A DNA stretch of 64,000 nucleotides from Micromonospora pisi (GCF_003633685.1 NZ_RBKT01000001.1:1364001-1428000), one strand, 5' to 3'; positions 41,498-51,134 are shown, numbered from the stretch's first letter. Numbers and translations are program-made. Notes: a model not told the origin generated them from the letters alone.

Positions 41498-43261
41498 TCA
41501 GGTCGGTGCGGACTGGAGTGCGTCCACGACCGGACGCCGGGTGGCAACCATCGCGGGGATGGCGGTGAGCACGGCGATGGCGAGCAGGACTCCGAGTGCG
41601 GTGGCGAGCAGCCAGGAACCGGGTGGGTGCTGGACCTCGCCGGTGCTGACGAACGTAAGGAGCCCGATGCCGGCCGGGATCCCCGCGACGACGCCGGGTA
41701 TGGCGGGAAGCAGTTGCGCTACCGCCAGGCCCAGGCCGGCCTGCGCGGGCGTGGCGCCGAGCGTCCGTGCGACGGCCAGCGGATGCCTGGCGTCGAGGAC
41801 GGTGGTCCAGGTGCTCACGACGGCGTTGATGAGCGCAAGGATGCACAGCACGACGATTACGACGAGCAGGGCCTGATCCATTCGCTCGCTGCGGGGGTTG
41901 GCGAGCTCCGTGTAGCCGAGGTCGAAGTGCTCCACCCGGGTGTTGACAACAAGTACGGCGACGAGTGTGGTCGTGGTGATCAGGGTGTTCACTGTGACCA
42001 GCCGGGCACGGCGCGGCCGGCGGGCGTTGATACGCACCCCGATCAGCAGGGCGGTGGGCAGCTGCCGCGACAGCCAGATACGCCACCGTCGGCGCTGCGG
42101 TGGCGTTGCAGCGTCGGCCAGCGCGTGGACGGTGCTGGTGGCGGCGGCTCGCACCACCGGTACCAGAGTCGCCGCCACAGCGATCGTGAGGGCGAGGGCC
42201 GTGACGGCGATCACCGTGCGCAGCGCGGGTGGCTGGGCGTTGACGGAGCCGATGAGTCCAGCGCTGGGGCGGATCAGCATGGGTGCGGTGAACCAGCCCG
42301 CGGCCAGGCCGGTGGCGGCAGCGGCAAGCCCGATCACGAGGTACTCGGCGAGGTGGACGGCGGCGATCATGGCCGGTCCGGCGCCGACGGCCTTGAGCAG
42401 CCCCACCCGGCGACGCTGGGCGATGATCCGGCCCGCGACGATGCCGGCGACGCCGGCCAGCGCAAGGCCGCTGAGCAGCCAGCTGCCGACGAGCAGCGCC
42501 ATCTGCGCGTCGCCGTACAGCCGACCGTTGAGGTGGTCGATTGCCTGCCAGGTGGTGAGTTGGTCGCCGACGGCGTACGTGGCGCTGGCCGCCGGGTCGG
42601 CGAGTTTGAGGTTGAGCGTGTACGACAGCGGCTGGCCGCCCGCGAGCGTGGCTATGTCGCCGCGGTCGACCCAGACCAGGCCACCGCGCTCGACCAGGAC
42701 GCTGCCCGGGTAGTGCCACCCGGCGTAGGGGTACGTCGCTCTCGCGGCAGTGACCGCGGTCCCGATCACCCGCAGCGGATGGCCGTCGACGCTGACCGTG
42801 TCCCCGACGCGGACGCCGAGGGCGTCGGCGAAGGCACGCTCGACGACCACGCCGCCGGGGCGTACCCAGGTGCCGTCGGTCACGGCGGGCCGGTTGATCG
42901 ATACGGGTGCGCTGTCCCGGCCCTCGATGACGGCGTGCGCGGATTTGTCGCCGGCCGTCATCGTCAGGTAGGCGATCGGAAAGGGACCACTGTGATCGGT
43001 GACGCTGGCCGCGGTGGTCATCGGCGCGAGCTCGTCCAACGCGGCCTGACCGGTGGCCCGGGGTGTCACGATCACGTCCGGGCCGACGGTGGCGGTCCGG
43101 GTCTGCTGGTACGGCCGGTCGGCGATTTCGTTGAGGGTGAGGCCGAGGGTCAGCGTGGCGGTGGCGGCGGTGATGGCGACCAGGAGCAGGACGGTTTCGG
43201 TCCGGCGGCGGCGCAGGTCCCGCATCAGCAGCCGGCAGACAAGCAGGAGGCGGCCGGACAC
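41498..43261 (-). CDS. FtsX-type ABC transporter permease
   Basis: A 587-residue protein with the MacB/FtsX plan duplicated: an N-terminal helix, a large extracytoplasmic domain (about residues 40-240), and helices carrying FtsX-like blocks (IAQRRRVGLLKAVGAGPAMI near 285; LDARHPLAVARTLGATPAQA near 505). One polypeptide thus supplies both halves. It is coupled with the ATPase one base upstream and with a PadR regulator. Such systems expel peptides or lipophilic toxins or act on the envelope. Substrate unknown. Confidence 0.8.
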   Translation of the reverse strand: MSGRLLLVCRLLMRDLRRRRTETVLLLVAITAATATLTLGLTLNEIADRPYQQTRTATVGPDVIVTPRATGQAALDELAPMTTAASVTDHSGPFPIAYLTMTAGDKSAHAVIEGRDSAPVSINRPAVTDGTWVRPGGVVVERAFADALGVRVGDTVSVDGHPLRVIGTAVTAARATYPYAGWHYPGSVLVERGGLVWVDRGDIATLAGGQPLSYTLNLKLADPAASATYAVGDQLTTWQAIDHLNGRLYGDAQMALLVGSWLLSGLALAGVAGIVAGRIIAQRRRVGLLKAVGAGPAMIAAVHLAEYLVIGLAAAATGLAAGWFTAPMLIRPSAGLIGSVNAQPPALRTVIAVTALALTIAVAATLVPVVRAAATSTVHALADAATPPQRRRWRIWLSRQLPTALLIGVRINARRPRRARLVTVNTLITTTTLVAVLVVNTRVEHFDLGYTELANPRSERMDQALLVVIVVLCILALINAVVSTWTTVLDARHPLAVARTLGATPAQAGLGLAVAQLLPAIPGVVAGIPAGIGLLTFVSTGEVQHPPGSWLLATALGVLLAIAVLTAIPAMVATRRPVVDALQSAPT

Positions 43262-43262
43262 G

Positions 43263-43991
43263 TCAGCGCCGCCCGTCGTAGACAGTCCCGGTAGCGGTGC
43301 TGACGAACCGGTTGTCGTCGGCGAACGCCCCGTCGCGCATGGAGATCACCCGGTCGGCAACCGCAGCGATGCGGGCGTCGTGGGTGACCACCACGAGAGT
43401 CTGTCCCGAGGCGTGCAACTCCTCGAACAGCCGCAGTACCTCCAGGGTGGCGGCGCTGTCCAGATTGCCGGTGGGTTCGTCGGCCAGCACGACCAGCGGC
43501 TCATTGCTCAACGCGCGGGCGATGGCGACCCGCTGGCGCTGCCCACCCGACAGCGCCGAGGGCAGGTACGCGGCCCGGTCGGCAAGCCCGACCCGGTCCA
43601 GCAGGTACATCGCCCGCTTGCGGGCCCGCCCCGGTGACTGGCCGGCCAGCAGCGCGGCCAGCTCGACGTTCTCCACTGCGGTGAGCTCGTCCATGAGGTG
43701 GAACGACTGGAAGACGAACCCGACACCGTCGCGCCGTAGCCGGGCCAGGGCCCGTTCCGTCATCGTGTCGACCCGGTGCTCGGCCAGCCACACCTGTCCG
43801 TCGGTCGGGCGTTGCAGCCCGCCGAGCAGGTGCAGCAGGGTGGACTTGCCGCAGCCGCTCGGGCCCATGATCGCCAACGTCTGTCCGGCGGGCACGTCCA
43901 GGTCGACCTCGTCGACCGCGCGTACCAGCGTGGTGTTCGAGCCGTACCGTTTGGTCAGCCCACGGGCCCGCAGCGCCGTCGATCCGGTCAT
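43263..43991 (-). CDS. ABC transporter ATPase (MacB/LolD type)
   Basis: A 242-residue ATPase: Walker A GPSGCGKSTLL, signature LSGGQRQRVAIARAL, Walker B LVVLADEPTGNLD, and the H-loop VVVTHD. It drives the FtsX-type permease encoded immediately downstream. Its start overlaps the PadR stop by ATGA, so regulator, ATPase and permease form one operon. Confidence 0.9.
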   Translation of the reverse strand: MTGSTALRARGLTKRYGSNTTLVRAVDEVDLDVPAGQTLAIMGPSGCGKSTLLHLLGGLQRPTDGQVWLAEHRVDTMTERALARLRRDGVGFVFQSFHLMDELTAVENVELAALLAGQSPGRARKRAMYLLDRVGLADRAAYLPSALSGGQRQRVAIARALSNEPLVVLADEPTGNLDSAATLEVLRLFEELHASGQTLVVVTHDARIAAVADRVISMRDGAFADDNRFVSTATGTVYDGRR

Positions 43992-44527
43992 GCCTCCGCC
44001 TTCCGCCCAGTCCGATCACGCTCGGCCCACATGCGCTCGCATGCCTCCAGCCACTCCAGGTCGGCCCGCAGCCGCAGCACCACACCCTCCAGCAGCACCC
44101 CGGCGACCGGATCCACCGACCGGTCCAGCGCCGCGCGCTGGGTGTCGCGCAGCCGACGCAGCACCTCGCGCCGCTGCGCGTCGACCAGCGCCACCGGATC
44201 AGCCAGCCGGCCGGCCGCGGCGGCCACCAGCTTCAGGTGGAACTCCGCGAGGTCCGGCTTCGGCCAGCTCACCTCGGTCAGCCAACCCGCGACCCGCTGC
44301 TGTCCGGCCGGGGTCAGCGCGTAGACCCGGCGGTCAGGCCGGTCCGGCAGGCCCTCGGCCCGCTCCGAGGTCACCAGCCCAGCCTTCGCCAGCCGGGCCA
44401 GCGCCACGTAGATCTGCCCGGCGTTCATCGCGTCGCCCAGCGGGCCGAGCGCGTCACGCATCCGGCCGCGCAGCTCATACCCGTGCGCTGGCTCCTTCGC
44501 CAGCATGGCCAGCACCACGTCCTGCAC
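43988..44527 (-). CDS. PadR-family regulator
   Basis: A 179-residue protein: winged helix LAMLAKEPAHGYELRGRMRD ... GQIYVALARLAKAGLVTSER (residues 6-58), and a C-terminal helical dimerisation region. First gene of the operon with the ABC ATPase and permease; PadR proteins in this position usually repress the transporter and respond to its substrate. GTG 44527 is the start. An inverted repeat lies 30 bp upstream. Confidence 0.85.
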   Translation of the reverse strand: MQDVVLAMLAKEPAHGYELRGRMRDALGPLGDAMNAGQIYVALARLAKAGLVTSERAEGLPDRPDRRVYALTPAGQQRVAGWLTEVSWPKPDLAEFHLKLVAAAAGRLADPVALVDAQRREVLRRLRDTQRAALDRSVDPVAGVLLEGVVLRLRADLEWLEACERMWAERDRTGRKAEA

Positions 44528-44557
44528 CCAGGCACACCCCTTCGTTCCAGACCGCTA

Positions 44558-44576
44558 ATAGATAACCGGTAGCTAT
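44558..44576. promoter_or_regulatory. PadR operator-like palindrome
   Basis: ATAGATAACCGGTAGCTAT has outer arms ATAG/CTAT and a central ACCGGT. It is the only AT-rich stretch upstream of the PadR-ABC operon and may overlap its promoter. Confidence 0.45.
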
Positions 44577-44811
44577 AGCACTGTCAAATCAGCGGCGGGG
44601 TGTACGGACGCAGCCGCTACCGACCTGGGTGGTTGTTCCGCGCGCAGTGCCAGGACGTCTGGCCCGCAGACATTCCGTGCGTACATCGGCTATTTGTTTG
44701 CACTAGGACCTGCGGCCGGGACGGCTACGCGACGATCAGGAAGTCCACCAGCCAGTGCCCGATCCGGGTCTGGGCGATCGAGGGCTGAGTGCGTCGGGGT
44801 GAATCGGAGCG

Positions 44812-47196
44812 TCACACCGTACGGTCGTCCAGTTCGTCCTCCCAATGCCGCCTCAGCACAACGGGCACGTCGGCGTGCAGCGCCTCACGGACCAACTCCA
44901 GCTCTTCGGCGGTCAGCGGGAGGGCAGGGAAGGCCCGGCCGACTGCGGCGGCGAACGCCGACCCGCGTCGGGCCAGCGACGGGGCGACCGCGACATAGGC
45001 AGCGACATACGGCGTGACGAGCTCGCGTTGCGACAGCGACCAGAGACCGGAGGCGAGCGCCTGGAAGCGGCGTACGGAGACGTCGGGGTCCTCGGTCATC
45101 GCCGCCCAGGCTGCCGATTTCGCCGTGGCCGTGGGGCGAGCGGCCAGTGCGGTGACGGCGCCGAGATCACCGGTGGCAGTACCGTCTCGCAGCCGCTCGG
45201 CCTCGATCTGCGGTGCTTCAAGGCCGCCGAGCTCGGCCAGCCGGTGTACGACGGCCCAGCGGAGCTCCGGGTCGAGCGCCAACCCCTGGTCGGTGGCGTC
45301 CGCGTCGAGCCAGCGCCGCAACAGGGCGGTGTCGCTCGTGGTCCGGGCCAGTCCGCGCGCCAACGCGACCGCGCGTTGCTCGTCCGGCTCGCCTTCGAGC
45401 GCGCACGCCGAGGCGATCAGCTCAAGTGCGGCGGGTATGTCCGAGGACGGCAGCACCCGGCGCACCAGGACGTTCAGGGTCCGGTCGAGGGCGGCTGTCA
45501 CCAGGGTGGGTGACGACTCACGCGGTAGCTGTCGCGCCAGCAGTTCCAGGTGCGAGGCCGGCGGCACCCGGTCGAGCACCGTCGCCCACAGCACCGCCCG
45601 AACGAGCGGGTCGGGCAGGTCGGCCAGCGCGCGCGACACGGTCTCGTAGGAGAACGGGTCCAGCTCGATCCGGGCGAAGGTCTCGCCGTGCGAGTTGGGC
45701 ACGACGGCCAGGCCGGCCCATTCCGGCAACTCCAAGGGCTGGTCCGCGAGGTCGACCAGCCGCGAGCCGACCGGCTCCAGCGACGAGGAGTACGCCGTGA
45801 CGGTGAACCGGTGTGGCCGCACCCCGTCACGGGTCAGCACCGGAACGTCGCCGGATCGCAGGACCCGGATCGTGTCGTGTCCCGACTGCCGCAGCCACAC
45901 CTCGGCCCATTCGCGTACGTCGCGTGGCGAGGCAGCGTCGAGCGCCGACAGCAGGTCCTCGAGCGTGGCGTTGGCGAACCGGTGCCCGCTGAGGTGCGCG
46001 TTCACCCCGGCCAGGAAGTCCGCCTCTCCCAGCCAGGTCACCAGTTGCCGTACGACCGCGTTTCCCTTGCCGTAGGAGATGGCGTCGAAAATGGTCGTGC
46101 CGGTGTCCACGTCCGGCACGTCCTCGGCGGCCGGTGCGACCGGGTGCGTGGAACGGCGCCGGTCGGCCAGGTAGGCACCGGGCTTGAAGGCCGCCTCGAA
46201 CGACACCCGGGTGCCGGCGTACCCGGCCACGGTCTCGGCCACCTCGAACCCCATGTAGTCCGCGAAGGACTCGTTGAGCCACGCGTCCTCCCACCACACC
46301 GGGGAGACCAGGTCGGCGAACCACATGTGCGACATCTCGTGCGCGATCACCATCGCGCGGCGCCGGCGGTCATCGTCGGTGACCCTCGCACGCGGCAGCA
46401 GGGACTCGTTGAACGTGACGCAGCCCGGGCACTCCATCGCGCCCCAGTTGAGTTCGGGCACGAAGACCTGGTCGTAGGAGTCGAACGGGAACGGTTCAGA
46501 AAAAATCTGAGCATAGTGGTCGAAGCAGACCTCGGTCACCCGCCGCAACTCCGCGGCGTCGCGCTCCAGTTCGGCGGCGAGCGAGCGGCGAGCATGCCAT
46601 CCCATGTGCAGGCCGCGATGCTGCCACCTCACCGAGTGGTACGGCCCCGCCACGACAACGAACAGATCGCACGGGATCGGCGGCGTGGTGGCGAACACGA
46701 ACCGGCCCCCGTCAGCGACTACGGGCAACCCGTTCGACAGGACCGTCCACGCCGGGTCCGCAGTCACGCTCAGCGTTATCGGCGCCTTGAGATCGAGCTG
46801 ATCGAAGCAGGCGAACAGGCGCTGGGTGATGTCCAGGCCGAGATACCCACCGACGTACCGCTCCCCGTCCACCGGGTCGATGAAGGTGTGCAGACCTTCG
46901 CCGTCGGTGACGTATTGCAGCCGCGCGTCCACGACCACTTCATGCGGCCCGGGGGTCAGGCCGTCGAGCGGAATCCGGCGTCCGTCGTACGCGGGCGCAA
47001 CGGCCGAGCCGTCGAGCGTCACCTCGAGCGACTCGGCCCGGTACAGCTCCAGGAAGGTGTCGCCACCGTCAGTGTGGAACCGTACGGCGACCCGGCTCCG
47101 GAAGGCGTCCGGAGATCGGACGTCGAGCGCGAGGTCGTAGGAGACCTCGGAGAGCATGGCGGCGCGGGCGCGGGCTTCGTCCAGGGTCAACGACAC
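44812..47196 (-). CDS. pepN: Aminopeptidase N (M1 family) paralogue
   Basis: A 794-residue M1 metallopeptidase, slightly shorter than the ~850 of the standard actinobacterial PepN. The exopeptidase motif is WGAMECPG (about residue 250), with Cys in place of the usual Asn (GAMEN). The zinc site HEMSHMWFADLVSPVWWEDAWLNESFADYMG (HExxH-18-E) is intact near residue 285. It removes N-terminal amino acids from peptides in the cytoplasm. Because of the altered GAMEN residue it may be the second paralogue with different specificity. GTG start at 47196; no neighbours in operon. Confidence 0.8.
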   Translation of the reverse strand: MSLTLDEARARAAMLSEVSYDLALDVRSPDAFRSRVAVRFHTDGGDTFLELYRAESLEVTLDGSAVAPAYDGRRIPLDGLTPGPHEVVVDARLQYVTDGEGLHTFIDPVDGERYVGGYLGLDITQRLFACFDQLDLKAPITLSVTADPAWTVLSNGLPVVADGGRFVFATTPPIPCDLFVVVAGPYHSVRWQHRGLHMGWHARRSLAAELERDAAELRRVTEVCFDHYAQIFSEPFPFDSYDQVFVPELNWGAMECPGCVTFNESLLPRARVTDDDRRRRAMVIAHEMSHMWFADLVSPVWWEDAWLNESFADYMGFEVAETVAGYAGTRVSFEAAFKPGAYLADRRRSTHPVAPAAEDVPDVDTGTTIFDAISYGKGNAVVRQLVTWLGEADFLAGVNAHLSGHRFANATLEDLLSALDAASPRDVREWAEVWLRQSGHDTIRVLRSGDVPVLTRDGVRPHRFTVTAYSSSLEPVGSRLVDLADQPLELPEWAGLAVVPNSHGETFARIELDPFSYETVSRALADLPDPLVRAVLWATVLDRVPPASHLELLARQLPRESSPTLVTAALDRTLNVLVRRVLPSSDIPAALELIASACALEGEPDEQRAVALARGLARTTSDTALLRRWLDADATDQGLALDPELRWAVVHRLAELGGLEAPQIEAERLRDGTATGDLGAVTALAARPTATAKSAAWAAMTEDPDVSVRRFQALASGLWSLSQRELVTPYVAAYVAVAPSLARRGSAFAAAVGRAFPALPLTAEELELVREALHADVPVVLRRHWEDELDDRTV

Positions 47197-47343
47197 CCGG
47201 ACAGACTATGCGCTCGGCCCCATGACCAACGCGCTGTCATCAGCAGTTCACGATGCCGTACCCGTTTGCCCTCGTATCGATGCCTTGATCCCGCGCCTTA
47301 GCGTGGCAGGGTGGCAGCACCCCGCATGGCACCGCCGGAGACG

Positions 47344-48534
47344 ATGAGCCGCCGGTTGACGTTCCTGTTCGCGGTGGCGGCGGGAGCGGCCATCGGCAAC
47401 CTGTACTGGGCGCAGCCGATACTCGGCTTCATCGCGGGCGATCTACGCGCCGCGACCGCGACGGCCGGTTGGCTCGTCACCGCCACCCAGGTCGGGTACG
47501 CCGTCGGTGTGCTGCTGCTCGTGCCGCTCGGCGACGTCCTCGACCGCCGCCGGTTCGTCCCGGTGATGCTGCTGACCTCGGCCGTCGCGCTGCTGCTGTG
47601 CGCGCTGGCGCCGTCGATCGGCATGCTCCTGCTCGCACTCGGGATACTCGGCGTGACGACGATTTCCGGACAGGTTCTGACACCGCTGGCCGGGGACCTT
47701 GCCAGCGACGCCCACCGTGGTCGGGTCGTCGGCGTCGTCGGGTCCGGGACCCTCACCGGTATCCTCGCCTCCCGTACGATCAGCGGGTTCGTCGCCGGCG
47801 CCGCCGGATGGCGTACGATCTTCGCCCTTGCCGCGGTCGTCGCCGTCCTGCTCGCGGTCCTGCTCTACCGCGCGATCCCACCGCTGGCACCGCGAACACG
47901 CATGTCGTACCCCGCGCTCATCGCCTCGGTCGGCACGGTGGTCATGCACGAGCGGGCGGTCCGATGGACGCTGGTCCTCGCCGCCATCGGATTCGCCGTC
48001 TTCTCGTTGCTCTGGACGGCGCTGACGTTCCTGCTCAGCGGCCCGCCGTTCGAGTACCCGGTACCGATGATCGGGGTGTTCGGGTTGGCCGGCCTCGCCA
48101 GTGCTCTCGTCGTCCAGCACGCCGGTCGGCTGCACGACCGAGGATGGTCGCTACCCGCCACCGGGGCGGCATGGATACTCGCCCTCGGCGCCTTCGTCGT
48201 AGCGGCGTTCGCCGGCCGGTCCGTCGTGCTCGTCGTCATCGTGATCGTCATGATCGATGTAGCCCTCCAGGCGCAGGCCCTACTCAACCGGGCCCGGTTG
48301 TTCGCCGTCTCTCACGAGGCTCGCAGCCGGCTCAACACAGCGCTGGGCACCGGCAACTTCATCGGCGGCGCGATCGGCTCCGCCGCCGCGACCGTGCTCT
48401 GGTCCGCGGGTGGTTGGACAGCGGTCACGATGGCGGGAGCGGCGCTCTGCTGCTTCGCGCTCGCGGTGTGGACGCTGGGACGTCGGGGTCCGCTCGTCAC
48501 CCGCCTCGCCGACCGCCCGAAAGCCCTCCCTTGA
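47344..48534 (+). CDS. MFS transporter (YdhP/NepI-like)
   Basis: About 396 residues with twelve membrane segments. The N-terminal half has LYWAQPILGFIAGDL and PLGDVLDRRRFVPVMLLTS, the MFS loop 2-3 motif; the family with YWAQPIL is usually a small-molecule or purine exporter. ATG 47344 with GGAG eight bases upstream is preferred; GTG 47311 and ATG 47326 are further in-frame choices. Divergent from pepN. Substrate unknown. Confidence 0.75.
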   Translation: MSRRLTFLFAVAAGAAIGNLYWAQPILGFIAGDLRAATATAGWLVTATQVGYAVGVLLLVPLGDVLDRRRFVPVMLLTSAVALLLCALAPSIGMLLLALGILGVTTISGQVLTPLAGDLASDAHRGRVVGVVGSGTLTGILASRTISGFVAGAAGWRTIFALAAVVAVLLAVLLYRAIPPLAPRTRMSYPALIASVGTVVMHERAVRWTLVLAAIGFAVFSLLWTALTFLLSGPPFEYPVPMIGVFGLAGLASALVVQHAGRLHDRGWSLPATGAAWILALGAFVVAAFAGRSVVLVVIVIVMIDVALQAQALLNRARLFAVSHEARSRLNTALGTGNFIGGAIGSAAATVLWSAGGWTAVTMAGAALCCFALAVWTLGRRGPLVTRLADRPKALP

Positions 48535-48575
48535 CCGCACGACACCGCGTGCCGCAGGACTTTGGGAAAGCACTA

Positions 48576-49181
48576 TTACGGCGAGTTCGGGGGCTTGGCC
48601 TTCTGCGGATAGATCGTCTCGTGGCGGGCCAGCATGGCGACGAACTCGCCGATCTTCCGCTCGCGGGTCTGCGCCCGTTTGACGGCGTTGACGCGGTGGA
48701 TGAGAGCGAACCGGTTGGTTTTGGTGAGTACGTCGAACATGGCCTGGGCGGCGGGGTCGGCGGCGATGGCGGCGAGCAGGTCGGCCGGCACCTCGGCTTC
48801 CGACGGCGGGGCGTAGGCGGCGGCCCAGCGCCCGTCCGCCTTCGCGGCTTCTACCGCCACGCGGCCTGACGGCAGCATCCGCCCCTGCGCCTCCAGCCGG
48901 GCCACGTGGTCGACGTTGCGTTGCGACCAGGAGCTGCGGGGCCGGCGAGGGGTGAACCGGATCCAGGAGGATTCCTGATCCCGCTTACGGGCCTGCCCGT
49001 CGATCCAGCCGAAACACAGGGCCTCGTCGACCGCCTGCTGCCAGGTCAGCGTCGTGACCGTGCCGCCCTTTTTGGTCAGGGCCAGCCAGACGCCGGGCGA
49101 CGTGGCGTGGTTGGCCGACAACCACACGCGCAGCGCGTCGGCATCCGCGACGATCAACTCGTCCAGTTCGGCGCTCGTCAT
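48576..49181 (-). CDS. YdeI/OmpD-associated family protein
   Basis: A 201-residue protein. Signature WQQAVDEALCFGWIDGQARK (about residues 47-66) and WIRFTPRRPRSSWSQRNVDH, then the C-terminal ERKIGEFVAMLARHETIYP. This is the YdeI-like family, some members of which are annotated as bacteriocin-protection or OmpD-associated proteins. The biochemical role is unknown. It is convergent with the MFS gene and divergent from the GrpB gene. Confidence 0.8.
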   Translation of the reverse strand: MTSAELDELIVADADALRVWLSANHATSPGVWLALTKKGGTVTTLTWQQAVDEALCFGWIDGQARKRDQESSWIRFTPRRPRSSWSQRNVDHVARLEAQGRMLPSGRVAVEAAKADGRWAAAYAPPSEAEVPADLLAAIAADPAAQAMFDVLTKTNRFALIHRVNAVKRAQTRERKIGEFVAMLARHETIYPQKAKPPNSP

Positions 49182-49254
49182 GACGGCAGGCTATCGCTGC
49201 CGGTGGCGGCGAGCATCGGGCCTCCGACGGAAATGCGAGCGATACGCTAGACAG

Positions 49255-49824
49255 GTGGCGGCGGGTCGAGGTCCTGACGGACCACCTCAGAGACGAGATC
49301 CGATCAAGATCGTTCCCTACGATGCACACTGGCCGACCAGCTTCGCCCAAGAGCAGACCCGAATCGAGGCGGCGCTCCGGAACTACCTCGTCGGTCGCGT
49401 CGAGCATGTGGGTAGTACCGCGATCCCCGGGCTTGCCGCCAAGCCGATCATTGACATGCTCTCCCTGGTCAGCGACTACGACCAGACTGCCGGCATCGTG
49501 GCGGAACTGGGCGACATCGGCTGGGTCCACGCTCCCGAACCAGGCGACCATGAGCGGCGCAAGCTGTCATTCTGCTTCCCCGACGTGGCGTGGCGTACCC
49601 ATCACCTCCACATCTGGGAGGTCCGGTCACCGGACTGGCGTCGCTTGCTGTTCTTCCGCGACCACCTACGACGCCACCCGGACCTCGCAGCCAAGTACGC
49701 GCGCATCAAAGCTGACCTCGCAGCGGTGGACGATCACGACCGACCGAGGTACCGGTCCGGCAAGGCGCCATTCATCGAGGACATTCTTCGACAGTTGGAC
49801 TCATCCAGCGACGCTCGTTCCTGA
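49255..49824 (+). CDS. GrpB-family protein (UPF0157)
   Basis: A 189-residue protein. HVGSTAIPGLAAKPIIDM (about residues 46-63) is the nucleotidyltransferase-like GS motif with downstream Asp, and HHLHIWEVRSPDWRRLLFFR and YARIKADLAA follow. GrpB proteins have a minimal nucleotidyltransferase fold; some are linked to coenzyme A (dephospho-CoA kinase fusion). GTG 49255 is the only reasonable start in frame; no strong ribosome site. Confidence 0.8.
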   Translation: MAAGRGPDGPPQRRDPIKIVPYDAHWPTSFAQEQTRIEAALRNYLVGRVEHVGSTAIPGLAAKPIIDMLSLVSDYDQTAGIVAELGDIGWVHAPEPGDHERRKLSFCFPDVAWRTHHLHIWEVRSPDWRRLLFFRDHLRRHPDLAAKYARIKADLAAVDDHDRPRYRSGKAPFIEDILRQLDSSSDARS

Positions 49825-49854
49825 CGAAACGCTGCCCGCGCTGACCCAGGTGGC

Positions 49855-50610
49855 TTAGGAGGCGACGGTCAACTCGGCCAGGAGCGTGTAGAGCCGGGCT
49901 GCCGCCGACTGGTCGAACTCCGGTCGGGTGAGGGGCACCGGCGTGCCGCGACGTAATACCGTCAGTCGGGCGGTCGGCGGTTCGGCCAGTAGGGCGGTCA
50001 GGCGGGAGGCCGCGGTACCGGTGGAGGATCCGAGGAGGGCGGCTGACGCGCCTACGAGGGCGCGTGTTGGTTGACGGAACTGGCGGTGCATGCCGCTGTT
50101 GACGAACAGCGGGTTGTACAGCACGTACCGGATCTGGCTGTGCGGGTGGTGGGCCGCGAAGCCGGCCCCGAGGAGATCATTGGCCCGTGCGCCCTGCATG
50201 GTGGCCTTGAGCATGGTGTACCCACGGGTGAGCTGCAGGTCATCCCAGTGGATTCGGCCGGCCCGGATTCCACCGGTGCCGCTGAGATTGAGGATAATCG
50301 GTGTCTGCGCTCGTTCCAGCGCGGGGCGAAGCCGTTCGGCAAGCAGGTAACGACTGAGAACGTAGATCGCGAAGGTCTGCTCGAAGCCCTCGTTGGTGAC
50401 GATGCGCCGCAGGTCGAAACGTCCCGCCGCCAGCACCAGTACGTCAATCTTGTCGGGTAGCCGGGTTGCCAGTGCGGCGGTCTGCCGGACCGAGGTGAGA
50501 TCGGCGTCGGCACTGCCGATCGGCACGACCAGGTCTCCGGCTCGCCGCAGCTTGTCGGCGAGGGCACCGCCGATGCCACGTGTCCCGCCCGCGATCACCA
50601 CTGTGCGCAT
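49855..50610 (-). CDS. SDR-family protein with atypical active site
   Basis: A 251-residue Rossmann protein beginning TVVIAGGTRGIGGALADKLR, then VLVLAAGRFDLRRI in place of NNAG. The catalytic region is ILNLSGTGGIRAGRI ... LTRGYTMLKATMQGAR, with Tyr and Lys spaced as in SDRs. Divergent from an HxlR regulator 46 bp away, a frequent pair in which the regulator controls the reductase. Substrate unknown. Confidence 0.75.
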   Translation of the reverse strand: MRTVVIAGGTRGIGGALADKLRRAGDLVVPIGSADADLTSVRQTAALATRLPDKIDVLVLAAGRFDLRRIVTNEGFEQTFAIYVLSRYLLAERLRPALERAQTPIILNLSGTGGIRAGRIHWDDLQLTRGYTMLKATMQGARANDLLGAGFAAHHPHSQIRYVLYNPLFVNSGMHRQFRQPTRALVGASAALLGSSTGTAASRLTALLAEPPTARLTVLRRGTPVPLTRPEFDQSAAARLYTLLAELTVAS

Positions 50611-50656
50611 ACTTCATCGTTGGTCTGTCCCGGCCTCCGCGAAAGAAGGCACATTG

Positions 50657-51037
50657 ATGTCACCGGCGCTGCGGCTACCCGTGACCCTGGCTGACCGTGC
50701 GGCGTGCACGGCGACCGACATCCTGCGGCGCGTGGGCGAGAAGTGGAGCGTTCTCATTCTCGCCGTGCTCGACGAACGCCCCTACGGCTTCAACGAACTT
50801 GACCGCACCATCCATGGGCTGAGCCGGCGTATCCTCACCCGCACACTGCGGACGCTGGAGAGCGACGGGCTGATCAGCCGCGAGCAGACGCCGGAACGTG
50901 TCGAGTACGCGCTCACCGACCTGGGCCGTTCACTTCTTCCGTTGGTCATCGCCGTCGGCGAATGGGCGGTCGAGCATGCATCCGACATCGAACAAGCGCG
51001 GGCGCGTATGCGTAGGCCCGCCGGATCGCCACGGTGA
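50657..51037 (+). CDS. HxlR-family regulator
   Basis: A 126-residue winged-helix protein: ILRRVGEKWSVLILAVLDER then YGFNELDRTIHGLSRRILTR and LESDGLISREQTPERVEYAL, full HxlR. Cys near residue 17 could be a redox or electrophile sensor, as in HypR-type members. Its last codons overlap a truncated SnoaL-like gene on the other strand, so the native C-terminus may have changed. Confidence 0.85.
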   Translation: MSPALRLPVTLADRAACTATDILRRVGEKWSVLILAVLDERPYGFNELDRTIHGLSRRILTRTLRTLESDGLISREQTPERVEYALTDLGRSLLPLVIAVGEWAVEHASDIEQARARMRRPAGSPR

Positions 51038-51134
51038 CCGCGGGATGGAGCAGTTCAGCGAGGGCCTCCGCGTCGCCGTCGGCCATTGAGATGTAGAACC
51101 GCTCCGCGATCTCGCGGGGGGCGGTCGAGGTCAT
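51021..51134 (-). pseudogene. Truncated SnoaL-like gene remnant
   Basis: From ATG 51134 (ATGA overlap with the SnoaL gene upstream) the frame reads REIAERFYISMADGDAEALA then ELLHPAVTVAI, the N-terminus of a SnoaL/NTF2-like protein, but similarity ends after about 38 residues where the 3' end of the HxlR gene begins on the opposite strand. The remaining about 90 residues are missing. A recombination junction near 51020-51037 is likely. Confidence 0.55.

Noticed and set aside
44600-44788. Short plus-strand frame between the PadR and pepN genes
   Set aside because: No ribosome site and no conserved character.
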